A stretch of 64,000 bases of DNA from Butyrivibrio fibrisolvens (GTDB lineage: Bacteria; Bacillota; Clostridia; Lachnospirales; Lachnospiraceae). The position numbers and the translations under genes were made by a program. Position 1 is the first letter of the stretch; each line of letters starts with the position of its first letter. The notes beneath the pieces are model-generated. The model did not search any database. It was not told the DNA's origin and was given only the letters and a program-made list of their open reading frames with translations. Shown piece after piece: positions 25,948 to 35,935 of the stretch. The DNA lies in assembly GCF_037113525.1 (NCBI RefSeq), contig NZ_CP146963.1:248001-312000 (forward strand), written 5' to 3'.

Positions 25948-28113
25948 ATGAAAGAAGATTTTAAAGAGGAAATAGAAAAAGTCATCAGTAAGATGACTCT
26001 TGACGACAAGATTGCCATGATCCACGGCGCACACCTTTTTCAAAACGGGAAAGTGGATCATCTTAATATTCCGCCGCTTACAATGTCAGACGGCCCTATG
26101 GGCGTAAGGGCAGATTTTGAGCCTGATAAGTGGATACCGGCGCAACATGCAAGCGACGAGGTTACATACCTTCCATGCAATTCATCTCTTGCTTCTACCT
26201 GGAACAGGTCTCTTGCAAGGGATATGGGAAGCGTCCTTGGTGAAGAGAACAGAGGAAGAGGCAAGGATATAAGCCTTGCTCCGGGTATCAATATCAAGAG
26301 GACTCCCCTTTGCGGAAGGAATTTTGAATATTTTAGTGAAGATCCTTATATAACAGGTGAGCTTGCATCAGAGTTTGTTAAGGGGCTTCAGGAGTGGGAC
26401 GTTGCAGCCTGCGTCAAGCATTTTGCACTTAACAATCAGGAGACGCAGCGCCTTGAAGTGGACGCTGATGTTGATGAAGAGGTACTTCGTCGTATATATC
26501 TAAGAGCCTTCCATAAGGTGTTAAAAGATGGCGGAGCCTACAGCGTAATGGGTGCCTATAACAAGTTCAGGGGCGATTATTGCAATGAGAATCCATTCCT
26601 ACTTACCAAGGTACTAAGAGATGAGTGGAAGTGGGACGGAGCGGTAATATCAGACTGGGGCGGTGTCCACAATACTGATAAAGCAGCCGTGTCAGACCTT
26701 GATCTTGAGATGTCTGTAAGAGACAACTTCGATGATTATGTTATGGCAAGGCCTCTTAAGAAGATGGTTCAAAAAGGTAAGATAGATGAGTCATATATTG
26801 ACAAAAAAGTCTATCATCTCCTTCTTCTTATGTATCGCCTTAATATGATGGAAGGCTTTGTGAGAAAGTGCGGAAGTTACAATACTCCGATGCACAGGCA
26901 GATAGCACTTGATGTTGCAAGAGAAGGTGTGATCCTTCTTAAAAATGATAATAAGACACTTCCGCTTAAGAGAGATAAGCTTAGAAAGATCCTTGTAATT
27001 GGTGAAAACGGTGACAGGATCCATTCAAATGCCGGAGGATCAGCAGAGATCAAGGCTCTATATGAGATAACTCCTCTTATGGGACTTAGAAGTCATATAG
27101 GTGGTAATTGCAAGATCGATTATGCAGAGGGCTATACTTCAAGGTTCAGAGCAGATGAGCCGTCAGCCTTCGAAGATGGCGGAACCAACTGGCAGAGGCT
27201 CGATGCTATAAGGAAGGCAGCAGAAGCTAACTGGCAGGAAGCTTCCCTTGAAAATGGCGGTGGTAAGACTCAGTCTGTTATTAAAGTAGACAAAAAACTG
27301 TCAAAGCTTCGTGCTAAGCTCCGTGAGGAAGCCCTGTCGATGGCAAAGGATCCGTCTTATGAGCAGGTTATATTCATAGGCGGAATCAATCACGATTTTG
27401 ATTCTGAAGGGACAGACAGGATAAACATGGATATTCCTTATGAGCAAAACGAGCTCATAGAAGAGCTTGTTAAGATACGTCCTGATCTTGTGGTAGTTAT
27501 GGTAGCAGGAAGTCCTCTTAATATGACTCCATGGGCAGACACGGTTAAGACTCTTATCTGGACTTACTATAACGGAATTGAGGGAGGCAATGCCCTTGCA
27601 GATGTGATCCTTGGCAATGTCAATCCTTCCGGCAAGCTTGCAGAGACTATAGGGCATGACCTTAGTGATTATGGAAGTCACTTTCTGGCAAGATTCCCTG
27701 AGCCTGAAACAGCGCATTATACAGAAGGCTTCAAGGTTGGATACCGCTTTAATGATACTGATAATGTAGAGCCTTTGTTCCCGTTTGGATATGGTCTGTC
27801 TTATACGAGCTTTGAATATTCAGATCCTAAGTTGGCGCTTGATGATAAGGGTAATAAGGTTATTACAGTTAGTATCAAAAATATAGGAAAAGTATCAGGC
27901 TTTGAAACCGTGCAGGTTTATGCAAGAAGAGAAAGCGCAGAAGTATTCCAGGAACTTGCAGGTTTTGAAAAAGTATACCTTCGCGCAGGCGAAGAAAGAA
28001 GCGTGGATATAGCTGTAGAACTTGACTCAGAGACAGAGCTTTCCAAGAGCTTTAATAAGTCTGTCAAGTATGCGATAGGTTCATCTTCACGTGATATAAG
28101 ACTTACAATTTAA
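25948..28113 (+). CDS. Glycoside hydrolase family 3 (beta-glucosidase or beta-xylosidase)
   Basis: The 721-residue enzyme has the GH3 barrel domain (about 1-310) with NFEYFSEDP, KHFALNNQET and ISDWGG carrying the nucleophile Asp236. An (alpha/beta)6 domain follows (about 330-610; VVMVAGSPLNMTPWAD and NPSGKLAET), then a C-terminal fibronectin-III-like domain (about 640-715). There is no signal peptide, so it acts on imported oligosaccharides. It heads a run of GH3, GH31 and GH29 genes on one strand. An inserted segment around 400-460 replaces the PA14 domain seen in some members. Specificity is not resolvable. Confidence 0.92.
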   Translation: MKEDFKEEIEKVISKMTLDDKIAMIHGAHLFQNGKVDHLNIPPLTMSDGPMGVRADFEPDKWIPAQHASDEVTYLPCNSSLASTWNRSLARDMGSVLGEENRGRGKDISLAPGINIKRTPLCGRNFEYFSEDPYITGELASEFVKGLQEWDVAACVKHFALNNQETQRLEVDADVDEEVLRRIYLRAFHKVLKDGGAYSVMGAYNKFRGDYCNENPFLLTKVLRDEWKWDGAVISDWGGVHNTDKAAVSDLDLEMSVRDNFDDYVMARPLKKMVQKGKIDESYIDKKVYHLLLLMYRLNMMEGFVRKCGSYNTPMHRQIALDVAREGVILLKNDNKTLPLKRDKLRKILVIGENGDRIHSNAGGSAEIKALYEITPLMGLRSHIGGNCKIDYAEGYTSRFRADEPSAFEDGGTNWQRLDAIRKAAEANWQEASLENGGGKTQSVIKVDKKLSKLRAKLREEALSMAKDPSYEQVIFIGGINHDFDSEGTDRINMDIPYEQNELIEELVKIRPDLVVVMVAGSPLNMTPWADTVKTLIWTYYNGIEGGNALADVILGNVNPSGKLAETIGHDLSDYGSHFLARFPEPETAHYTEGFKVGYRFNDTDNVEPLFPFGYGLSYTSFEYSDPKLALDDKGNKVITVSIKNIGKVSGFETVQVYARRESAEVFQELAGFEKVYLRAGEERSVDIAVELDSETELSKSFNKSVKYAIGSSSRDIRLTI

Positions 28114-28215
28114 TGCTACAGGTTCGTTATAAGGCTTTTATGAGCCTTTGGAGTGTAATGATTTTTTGGAAATAATAGTTATGATCTCATAAGATCACAG
28201 CATAAGGAGGAAAGT

Positions 28216-30201
28216 ATGTTTTTTGCACAGGATGGAAATATCCTAATTGGGAAAAGAGAGGGAGAGACTCTCAGAATTGAGCCTTGGGGCAAGAATGCTC
28301 TTCGTGTTCGCTCTACAATGTATCCTGAATTTACAGGTAATAACTGGGGACTAGAGGAAGATATAGATCATGGAAGTGCCAGGATCGAGACTTTTGATGA
28401 TCATGCTACGATTGAAAATGGTAATATATCTGCTCATATCAATAATTCAGGTGTTATCACATTTTTCAAAAATGGACAGAAGATTCTCAAGGAATATTAT
28501 AGAAGCTATGATGCCTCTGTAACCAAGGAGAGCATATGTCTTAAACTCATTGCCAGGAACTTTAAGCCTATAGTGGGCGGAGATTACAAGCTTACTATGC
28601 GCTTTGAGCCCAATGACGATGAGAAGATCTTTGGTATGGGCTGCTATCAGCAAAAGTACATGGACCTTAAAGGATGCGTACTTGAGCTTGCACAGCGTAA
28701 CTCCCAGACATCAATTCCTTTTGCTCTTTCAAGCAAGGGCTTTGGATTCTTATGGAATAACCCAGCAGTAGGTAAAGCTTCTTTTGGTAAGAACTATACA
28801 GAGTTTGAAGCATATGCAACCAAGGAACTTGATTACTGGATCGTAGCAGAAGATACACCTGCAAAGATTGTAGAAAGATATACAGAAGTTACAGGTAGAG
28901 CTCCAGAGATCAGAAATGACGTATTTGGCCTTTGGCAGTCAAGACTTCGTTACAGAACTCAGGAAGAGGTTCTTTCTGTAGCAAGAAAATATAAGGAGCT
29001 TGGCATCAAGCTTGACGTTATCGTAATAGACTTTTTCCATTGGACAAGGCAGGGTGACTGGCAGTTCGATCCTGAGTATTGGCCTGATCCAAAGTCAATG
29101 ATAGATGAGCTTCACGCTGGCGGTACAAAGGTAATCGTATCTGTATGGCCTTCAGTTGATAAGAAGTCCATTCATTTTAATGAGATGTGGGATAAGGGAT
29201 ATCTTATCCGTACAGAGCATGGTTCAAACCAGACTTACGACTATCAGGGAGACTGCGTAGAGATAGATTGCACTAACCCTGAGGCTCGTCAGTATATCTG
29301 GGATATCTGCAAGAAGAACTACTATGACTACGGCATTGATATGTTCTGGCTTGATAATGCTGAGCCTGACTTTGGCGTATATGATTTTGACAACTACCGC
29401 TATCGTATGGGGACTGCTCTTTCCTGCAGCAACATCTATCCTAAGCTTTATGCTAAGGCTTTCTACGATGGTCAGAAAGCTGATGGCAATGACAAGATCT
29501 TCTCGCTTATCAGATGCGGCTGGGTTGGATCACAGAAGTACGGCACACTTCTATGGAACGGTGATATCCAGTCAACCTGGGAAGCTCTGCAGTCAGCAGT
29601 TGGCCAAGGCCTTAATATGGGTATTGCAGGTATCCCATGGTGGAATACAGACGTTGCCGGCTTCATGAATGGTGATATGACTACAGAATACTTTAAAGAG
29701 CTGGCTCAGAGATGGTTCGAGTTTGCTATATTCACACCTATCCTTCGTCTCCACGGAGATAGAGAACCTATGAACATCCCTGCACTTGACACTACCAAGG
29801 ACTGGGGCGGCGGATACCTCCACACAGGCGCACCTACTGAGATGTGGGCATGCGGCGATGAAGTCTTTAATGTTATGAAAAAGAACTTAGAGCTTCGCGA
29901 AAGTCTTGTTCCATATATTGACGAGCTCAACAAAGAGGCTCATAAGACAGGTCTTCCAATCATGCGTGCTATGTTCCTTGAATTCCCTGAAGATGCGAAG
30001 TGCTGGGAACTCGATGATCAGTACATGTTCGGTAGTAAGTACCTTGTAGCACCTGTCCTTGAAGCAGGTGTATCAGAAAGAGAAGTATACCTTCCTGAAG
30101 GAAAGTGGGAAGACATCCGTGATGGCAAGGTATATGAAGGCGGATGCACAGTTAAGGCGCCGGCTCCTATAGACAGTATCCCTGTATTTAAGAGAGTATA
30201 A
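28216..30201 (+). CDS. Glycoside hydrolase family 31 (alpha-xylosidase/alpha-glucosidase)
   Basis: This 661-residue cytoplasmic enzyme shows GH31 hallmarks: FGLWQSRLRYRTQEE at the start of the barrel, FWLDNAEPDF with nucleophile Asp380, and LLWNGDIQSTWE with acid/base Asp450, then IPWWNTDVAGF. LDVIVIDFFHWTRQGDWQFD near 266 resembles the bacterial alpha-xylosidase subgroup. Together with GH3 beta-glucosidase and GH29 alpha-fucosidase, this suggests breakdown of xyloglucan-type oligosaccharides, by inference. TAAGGAGGA precedes the ATG. Confidence 0.9.
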   Translation: MFFAQDGNILIGKREGETLRIEPWGKNALRVRSTMYPEFTGNNWGLEEDIDHGSARIETFDDHATIENGNISAHINNSGVITFFKNGQKILKEYYRSYDASVTKESICLKLIARNFKPIVGGDYKLTMRFEPNDDEKIFGMGCYQQKYMDLKGCVLELAQRNSQTSIPFALSSKGFGFLWNNPAVGKASFGKNYTEFEAYATKELDYWIVAEDTPAKIVERYTEVTGRAPEIRNDVFGLWQSRLRYRTQEEVLSVARKYKELGIKLDVIVIDFFHWTRQGDWQFDPEYWPDPKSMIDELHAGGTKVIVSVWPSVDKKSIHFNEMWDKGYLIRTEHGSNQTYDYQGDCVEIDCTNPEARQYIWDICKKNYYDYGIDMFWLDNAEPDFGVYDFDNYRYRMGTALSCSNIYPKLYAKAFYDGQKADGNDKIFSLIRCGWVGSQKYGTLLWNGDIQSTWEALQSAVGQGLNMGIAGIPWWNTDVAGFMNGDMTTEYFKELAQRWFEFAIFTPILRLHGDREPMNIPALDTTKDWGGGYLHTGAPTEMWACGDEVFNVMKKNLELRESLVPYIDELNKEAHKTGLPIMRAMFLEFPEDAKCWELDDQYMFGSKYLVAPVLEAGVSEREVYLPEGKWEDIRDGKVYEGGCTVKAPAPIDSIPVFKRV

Positions 30202-30233
30202 TGATTTTTATGGCAAATATATCAAGATGATCA

Positions 30234-30268
30234 GATAAAGCGATTTGTATTATGCAAATCGCTTTATC
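30234..30268. terminator. Perfect inverted repeat after GH31
   Basis: GATAAAGCGATTTG pairs with CAAATCGCTTTATC. There is no U-run, so it may be a 3' stabiliser rather than a terminator. Confidence 0.55.
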
Positions 30269-30301
30269 GGGTTATATAACTCAGAAATTGTAAAAAATAA
30301 C

Positions 30302-30403
30302 GAGGTTAAGTTTGAAAATGTTCCTTTTTCAAGACCAAATTGGTGTCGCGAGCTCCGCCAATTTGAACCATTAGCCATTTGCTTTGCTCGCGATAAGAGG
30401 TTA
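30302..30403 (+). repeat. GAGGTTA-bounded palindromic unit supplying the GH29 ribosome site
   Basis: A 95-bp unit runs from GAGGTTA (30302) to a second GAGGTTA (30397-30403). It has a first hairpin (TTTGAAAA with TTTTTCAA), a second hairpin (AATTGGTG, loop TCGCGAGC, CGCCAATT) and an ATTAGCCA segment. The last GAGGTTA is the Shine-Dalgarno site of the next gene. The same unit occurs in tandem at 61811-62000. Confidence 0.8.
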
Positions 30404-30406
30404 AAT

Positions 30407-31876
30407 ATGAAATTCGATCTTCAAAAAGAAATGGCCCGTATAGACGACCAGATAGCAAAGGGGCCTTATAAAGATACCTGGGAATCTATTTCTACATATC
30501 CTGTACCAAAGTGGTACGCTGATGCCAAATTCGGAATATTCATACATTTTAGTGTATGTTCACAGACTGCTTATGCCAATGAATGGTATCCACGCGGGAT
30601 GTATATTCAGGGAACAAGAGAATTTGAGCATCATGTCAAGACACATGGTCCTCACAAAGAGTTTGGATACAAAGACTTCATTCCGCTTTTTAAGGCAGAG
30701 AAGTTCAGTGCTGATGAGTGGAATGACCTTTTTAAAGAAGCCGGAGCTGAGTATGTAGTTCCTGTAGGCGAACATCACGACGGATTTCAGATGTACAAAA
30801 GTAAGATATCTGACTGGAATGCAGCTAAGATGGGACCTATGCGCGATGTAGTCGGCGAGATGGAAGACTCTATAAGAGAGCACGGGATGATAGCAGGAGT
30901 ATCATCACACAGGATAGAGCACTGGTGGTTTTTGTCCCATGCAAGAGAGTTTGATTCAGATATGACTGGCAAGGAAGAAAGAGGTCATATCTACTGGCCG
31001 TCAATGAAGGAATGCGAAGATCAGATGGATCCTTTCTCCGAGCCGACTCCTTCAGAAGAATTCCTTCAGGACTGGCTTGCAAGAACAGTTGAACTTATAG
31101 ACCGATTTGCGCCAAGAGTTCTTTATTTTGACTGGTGGATACACCACAGCGCTGCAAGACCTTATGTAAGGAAGATGATGGCGTACTATTACAATCATAT
31201 GGAGAAGCTTGGCCTTACAGGAATCGTAAACTACAAGTATGGAGCACTTCCTTTTGGCTGCGGCGTTCCTGATGTTGAGAGAGGCCAGTTTGCTGAGGCT
31301 AAGCCATATATATGGCAGACAGATACATCTATAGGAGATTATTCCTGGGGATATATTCCTGACAACCGTTATAAGACTTCAAGACAGATCATAGAGAACC
31401 TTGTGGATGTAGTTTCCAAAAACGGAAGACTTCTTCTTAACGTAGGTCCTAAGGGCGATGGAACTATCTGCGAGGAAGAGACTAAGGTGTTAAAAGAGAT
31501 AGGAAGCTGGCTTAAAGTAAACGGTGAAGCCATATACGGAACAAAGCCTTATGAAAGATCTTCAGAAGGACCTACCAAGGTAGAAGATGGCTATTTTACT
31601 GAAACAGCAAAGGAATACACTTCAGAAGATTTCAGATTTACTGTCAAAGATGATCACATGTATGTTATAGTAATGAAGGCGTCTTTAAACGGAGACTATC
31701 ATGTGAAAAGTTTTGCAAGAAGGCGCGACGAGGATCAGAATCATTTTACTGGGGTAATAAGTGATGTAGAAGTGCTTGGAGGAAGTTGCAGTTTCCAGCA
31801 CAAAACTGATGGATTGCACATTCATTCAGATATTAAGTCAGATTATCCAGTTGTATTTCGTATATCTTTTTCTTAA
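30407..31876 (+). CDS. Glycoside hydrolase family 29 alpha-L-fucosidase
   Basis: The 489-residue enzyme removes alpha-L-fucose. FGIFIHFSVCSQ near residue 43, EHHDGFQMY near 122 and VLYFDWW with nucleophile Asp242 identify GH29; a small beta-sandwich lies at about 370-489. No signal peptide, so it is intracellular. ATG 30407 follows GAGG at the end of a palindromic element; the upstream in-frame extension is translated repeat and not part of the protein. It follows GH3 and GH31, which together fit fucosylated xyloglucan oligosaccharides. Confidence 0.9.
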   Translation: MKFDLQKEMARIDDQIAKGPYKDTWESISTYPVPKWYADAKFGIFIHFSVCSQTAYANEWYPRGMYIQGTREFEHHVKTHGPHKEFGYKDFIPLFKAEKFSADEWNDLFKEAGAEYVVPVGEHHDGFQMYKSKISDWNAAKMGPMRDVVGEMEDSIREHGMIAGVSSHRIEHWWFLSHAREFDSDMTGKEERGHIYWPSMKECEDQMDPFSEPTPSEEFLQDWLARTVELIDRFAPRVLYFDWWIHHSAARPYVRKMMAYYYNHMEKLGLTGIVNYKYGALPFGCGVPDVERGQFAEAKPYIWQTDTSIGDYSWGYIPDNRYKTSRQIIENLVDVVSKNGRLLLNVGPKGDGTICEEETKVLKEIGSWLKVNGEAIYGTKPYERSSEGPTKVEDGYFTETAKEYTSEDFRFTVKDDHMYVIVMKASLNGDYHVKSFARRRDEDQNHFTGVISDVEVLGGSCSFQHKTDGLHIHSDIKSDYPVVFRISFS

Positions 31877-31902
31877 AAAAGTGTTAAAAATTCCGCGATA
31901 AT

Positions 31903-31931
31903 TTGACCTTGGGGATGATATATATTAGAAT
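31903..31931 (+). promoter_or_regulatory. Sigma-A promoter of the LCP gene
   Basis: TTGACC and TAGAAT have a 17-base spacer. The LCP gene is therefore transcribed apart from GH29. Confidence 0.75.
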
Positions 31932-32003
31932 ACAGACTTGAATTATAGATTCAGGGGTTACAAGTAAACTTGAATGATAGTTCGAGAATATCGAGGTCTT
32001 ATT

Positions 32004-33575
32004 GTGGATATCAAAGAAGAAATTTTAGAAACTGAAAATAAAGAGGTGCCGACCAAGAGGAAAGCGTCTAAGATGAGCAGATCAAGAAAGCTCAGAATGG
32101 CTATCATCATTCTGGAGATTCTTGTGATACTTTTCGAAGGCGCTGTTCTTTATGTTGTAAAAAAACTTGATCGTGTCCAGAAGGTCGCCATTTCAGTAGA
32201 TGAACTTCAGGAAAATATCAGTGCTGAAGTTAAGGCTAATGCTGAAAGCGGACAGATGAAGGGTTATACCAATATTGCTCTTTTCGGTGTAGATACAAGA
32301 ACCGGTGATCTTGAGAACAATACAAGAAGTGATACTATCCTTATTGCTTCTATCAACAACTCGACCAAAGAAGTTAAGCTGGTTTCAGTTTACAGAGACA
32401 CATATCTTAATCTTGGTAATGACTCTTATAACAAAGCCAACAGTGCTTATGCACAGGGCGGACCTACACAGGCTATCAACATGCTAAACATGAATCTGGA
32501 TCTTAATATCACAGATTTCATCACAGTAGGTTTTGAGGGACTTGTTGATGTAATAGATGCTCTTGGCGGAATAGACTTAGAGCTTACAGATGCAGAAGTT
32601 AAGCACCTTAATGACTACCAGAAGATAATGGCCCGTCAGCAGGGCAAGGAATATATAGCTGTTACCCAGTCAGGATATCAGCACCTTAACGGTCTTCAGG
32701 CAACTGCATATTGCAGGATCAGATACACCTCAGGTGATGACTTTAAGAGAACCGAGAGACAGCGAATCGTTTTGGAAAAAGTATTTGAAGCAGCCAGCAA
32801 GGCTTCGCTTTCAGAGCTTAATGCCATAATTGATGCAGTAACTGATGAAATATATACATCACTGTCCACATCAGAAATTCTTGGATACGTATCTAACATC
32901 ACAAGCTACAGCATAGTAGATACGACAGGTATCCCGAATTCTGACATGAGAACAGGTGCAACACTTGGAAGAAAGGGAAGCTGCGTAGTTCCTGTTACCC
33001 TTGAAGCTAATGTAATATGGCTCCATGAATATCTTTTTGGAGAAGAAAATTACAGCCCGTCTTCCAAAGTCCTTGAATATAGTGAAAAGATCCAGGCTGA
33101 TTCCGGATATACTCTTGATGAAGATGGTAATGTAGTTTCCGGATATTACAAGAACACAAATAATACTACTACAACGACAAGTACTCAGACTACGACGCCT
33201 AGTACCACTCAGGAAGAGACGACGGATCCATATGCAGGTCTTATGTCTATGATAGATCCTCATACTGGCGGCGTTGTATGGTATGATCCATATACAGGTG
33301 CTGTTATCGATCCTGCTACAGGTCAGCCAACAGGAGCAATGGCAGATCCGGCAACAGGTAATGTTGTTTATCCAGGTGAAAGTTCTTCTCAGGGAACTCA
33401 GTCTACTACACCTGATGCTACGACTACAGATCCAAATGCGGCAACAGCAGCACCTGCAGATCCAAACGCTGCGGCGCAGACCCCTACTGATCCCAATGCA
33501 GTACCGGCTGACCCTAATGCAGCGCCGGCGGCAGATCCTAATGCTACGCCTAGTCAGACACCTGTGACACCTTGA
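32004..33575 (+). CDS. LytR-CpsA-Psr (LCP) family wall glycopolymer transferase
   Basis: The protein (523 residues from GTG 32004) has a short basic cytoplasmic part, one membrane helix (about 37-55) and an LCP domain (about 85-260). Its motifs are GVDTRTGDLENNTRSDTI, VSVYRDTYL and RIRYTSGDDFKRTERQR, with the Asp and Arg residues that bind polyprenyl-phosphate substrates. A long Thr/Pro/Asp-rich tail follows, ending in repeated DPNA units. LCP enzymes attach teichoic acid or capsule polymers to peptidoglycan. GTG 32004 has GAGG seven bases upstream; the ATG at 31974 has no ribosome site. The tail may span the wall. Confidence 0.9.
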   Translation: MDIKEEILETENKEVPTKRKASKMSRSRKLRMAIIILEILVILFEGAVLYVVKKLDRVQKVAISVDELQENISAEVKANAESGQMKGYTNIALFGVDTRTGDLENNTRSDTILIASINNSTKEVKLVSVYRDTYLNLGNDSYNKANSAYAQGGPTQAINMLNMNLDLNITDFITVGFEGLVDVIDALGGIDLELTDAEVKHLNDYQKIMARQQGKEYIAVTQSGYQHLNGLQATAYCRIRYTSGDDFKRTERQRIVLEKVFEAASKASLSELNAIIDAVTDEIYTSLSTSEILGYVSNITSYSIVDTTGIPNSDMRTGATLGRKGSCVVPVTLEANVIWLHEYLFGEENYSPSSKVLEYSEKIQADSGYTLDEDGNVVSGYYKNTNNTTTTTSTQTTTPSTTQEETTDPYAGLMSMIDPHTGGVVWYDPYTGAVIDPATGQPTGAMADPATGNVVYPGESSSQGTQSTTPDATTTDPNAATAAPADPNAAAQTPTDPNAVPADPNAAPAADPNATPSQTPVTP

Positions 33576-33652
33576 CGGGTAAGGATTCAAACAATCAAAA
33601 CTAGTGTACTGACACATTCAGAATAAACCAAATAACTCGTCTATTAATTATT

Positions 33653-33685
33653 AAAAGAGCTGAATTTACGAATTCAGCTCTTTAT
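33653..33685. terminator. Bidirectional terminator between LCP and AraC genes
   Basis: AAAAGAGCTGAATT pairs with AATTCAGCTCTTT around TACG. It overlaps the 3' end of the AraC-type gene. Confidence 0.8.
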
Positions 33686-34451
33686 ATTGTTTCGGAGTCA
33701 TTCCGGTTATCTCTTTAAACTGACGATAGAAATGTATTTCGTTACTATATCCGCAGAGCTTAGCAATAAGCTCTATTTTATTGTCAGTTGATTTCACCAT
33801 TCTCTTGGCATATTCAATCCTCATGTCTATCACATCTTTTTGATAAGATATTCCAAAGAAATCCTTATACAGATGCTGAAAATAGGACACGCTTATAGAC
33901 ATGGATTCAGCCTTTCTTGCCATACTGATGTCATCAAAATTTCCTCCCTGCATGGATAGGCGCAGAGCCTGAAACTGTGGATAGAATGGATTCTTATACC
34001 TTGGATCATCCTGCATGGTATAAGCGCTATAGAGATGGTTCATAAGGACGTTCATAAGGCAGTCTATATTATCTCTTTGAATATCTGCGTTTTTGGTATA
34101 AGACATCTCGAACAGAACCTGTCCAAGAAGCGTTGCAGGATCTTCAATATCACTTATCTGGAAAAAAGTGTTAAGGGGAAGGAGCTTTTTAGATATCAGG
34201 TTTTCTCCTTCGAAAGTAAAGTGGAGCCAGTCATCTATATACTGTCCCTTGGGATTTGAATATGAGTAGGGAACCTTAGGGTCAAGGATAACAGCGCTTC
34301 CAGGGGGGACAATTTTCTCGCAACCTGCGATATTATATGTGCCACCTGATCTTATCAGCAGAATAACATAGTGACCTGCCCCGTTTGGACGTGACATCAT
34401 AAAACCTGTGGGATGCACTTTGCTTATGCCTCCGTAATAGACTTCGTACAT
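33666..34451 (-). CDS. AraC-family transcriptional regulator next to GH88/DUF2264 genes
   Basis: The 261-residue protein has an N-terminal cupin-type arm domain (about 1-140; HYVILLIRSGG, VPPGSAVILDP) and a C-terminal double helix-turn-helix (about 160-258), ending in GYSNEIHFYRQFKEITGMTPKQYK. It is divergent from the GH88 gene across 263 bases of AT-rich DNA and most likely controls it. That region includes AAAGGT...ACCTTT near 34655-34676 but no clear operator pair. It is not closely similar to the other AraC protein in the window. Confidence 0.9.
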   Translation of the reverse strand: MYEVYYGGISKVHPTGFMMSRPNGAGHYVILLIRSGGTYNIAGCEKIVPPGSAVILDPKVPYSYSNPKGQYIDDWLHFTFEGENLISKKLLPLNTFFQISDIEDPATLLGQVLFEMSYTKNADIQRDNIDCLMNVLMNHLYSAYTMQDDPRYKNPFYPQFQALRLSMQGGNFDDISMARKAESMSISVSYFQHLYKDFFGISYQKDVIDMRIEYAKRMVKSTDNKIELIAKLCGYSNEIHFYRQFKEITGMTPKQYKELNS

Positions 34452-34714
34452 ATTTTTTCTCCATATAATAAAAACATAAATAGCAGAAAATGTTAGTTAT
34501 TATGTATTATCAGATATTATAAAAGAACAGTCAATTTATTAAACTGATATCAGAGCTTTAAGCAATATGCCGGCACTAATAAGCTATTGGACACAGATGT
34601 CAGGAAGATGATGGCATCGACTGTGAATAGAGCAAGTTATAAGTAAATATATAAAAAGGTTTCAAATGATACCTTTGACATCTACATAAGATAATAATGG
34701 AAGGAAGACACGAT

Positions 34715-35854
34715 ATGTTAGATTATGCTAAAGAGATTTCATTAAAGATCAAAAATAAGGAACTGGCCGTTGCCGGAAGGATAGGAGATAAAATTCCGTA
34801 CACTGCCTATGATGGTGTATTCGATGACTGGACAGATAAGAACCTGTGCTGGTGGACCAACGGCTTTTGGGGCGGAATGATGTGGCAGCTTTATGGGGCT
34901 ACCAAAGAAGATATATTTAAAACAAAAGCTATGGAGCTTGAAGAAAAGCTTGATGGAAACCTTATGAATTACAATGGAATGGACCATGATTCAGGCTTTA
35001 AATGGCTTACAACTTCTCACGCTTCCATGATCCTTACTGGTAGCAACGAGTCCAAAAACAGACTCCTTCTGGCAGCAGCTAATCTTGCAGGAAGGTTCAA
35101 TCCTGCAGGCTTCATCCGTGCCTGGAATGATGAAAAGGGCGATAATGCAGGCTGGGCGATAATCGACTGTCTTATGAATCTTCCCCTTTTATATATTGCT
35201 ACAAAGCTCACAGGCGATCCAAGATTTAAAAAGATCGCTATGATCCACGCAGATACAGCAATCAAGCACTTTATAAGGGAAGACGGATCTGCAAGACATA
35301 TCGTAATATTTGCCCCAGAGACAGGCGATTTCGTTGATGAGCCGGGCGGCCAGGGATATGGAAAGGGATCAGTATGGACTAGAGGCCAGAGCTGGGCTTT
35401 ATACGGCTTTACAATGAGCTTTCTTCATACAGGAGAAAAGAGATATCTTGAAACTGCCGTAAGATGCGCAGACTTTTTTGCCGACAATACTCCTGAAAGT
35501 GGAAGAATACCGGTAGACTTCAGACAGCCCAAAGAGCCTGACTATACAGACTCCTGTGCCGCATCCATAGCAGCAAGCGGAATGCTCCTTCTTGCAAAGA
35601 CGCTTAGAAATGAGGGCAAAGACCTTATAGATGGAGCAGAAGAAACTGCGGTAAAATATGAACAGACAGTAGAAAGAATACTTCGTTATCTGGTAGAAAA
35701 AGACAGTGACTGGAATCCAGACACAGACAATATACTTAAGTCCTGCACTGCAGCATATCATGACAAGGAACATGAATTCCCGATAATCTATGGAGATTAC
35801 TATCTTATAGAGGCGATATTCAGAATTACAGGTGAAGAGACATATATCTGGTAA
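34715..35854 (+). CDS. Glycoside hydrolase family 88 (unsaturated glucuronyl/galacturonyl hydrolase)
   Basis: The 379-residue (alpha/alpha)6-barrel enzyme shows NGFWGGMMWQLY near residue 46, MDHDSGFKW near 90 with the expected catalytic Asp, and WARGQSWALYGF-like TRGQSWALYGF near 222. GH88 enzymes hydrate and cleave delta-4,5-unsaturated uronic acids left by polysaccharide lyases. No signal peptide, so substrates come in as oligosaccharides. ATG 34715 has GGAAGGA nine bases upstream. The DUF2264 gene follows 81 bases later in the same direction. Confidence 0.88.
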   Translation: MLDYAKEISLKIKNKELAVAGRIGDKIPYTAYDGVFDDWTDKNLCWWTNGFWGGMMWQLYGATKEDIFKTKAMELEEKLDGNLMNYNGMDHDSGFKWLTTSHASMILTGSNESKNRLLLAAANLAGRFNPAGFIRAWNDEKGDNAGWAIIDCLMNLPLLYIATKLTGDPRFKKIAMIHADTAIKHFIREDGSARHIVIFAPETGDFVDEPGGQGYGKGSVWTRGQSWALYGFTMSFLHTGEKRYLETAVRCADFFADNTPESGRIPVDFRQPKEPDYTDSCAASIAASGMLLLAKTLRNEGKDLIDGAEETAVKYEQTVERILRYLVEKDSDWNPDTDNILKSCTAAYHDKEHEFPIIYGDYYLIEAIFRITGEETYIW

Positions 35855-35935
35855 GCGGGTGATTAATGAAGATAAGTAACAGTAGATAATATATTGCTGC
35901 TGTTATAGATACGGTCTTGAAATTGGAGAAGTATT

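Noticed and set aside
30245..30406. 54-codon N-terminal extension of the GH29 gene
   Set aside because: It translates the dispersed palindromic unit; GAGG and ATG at 30407 match the family start.
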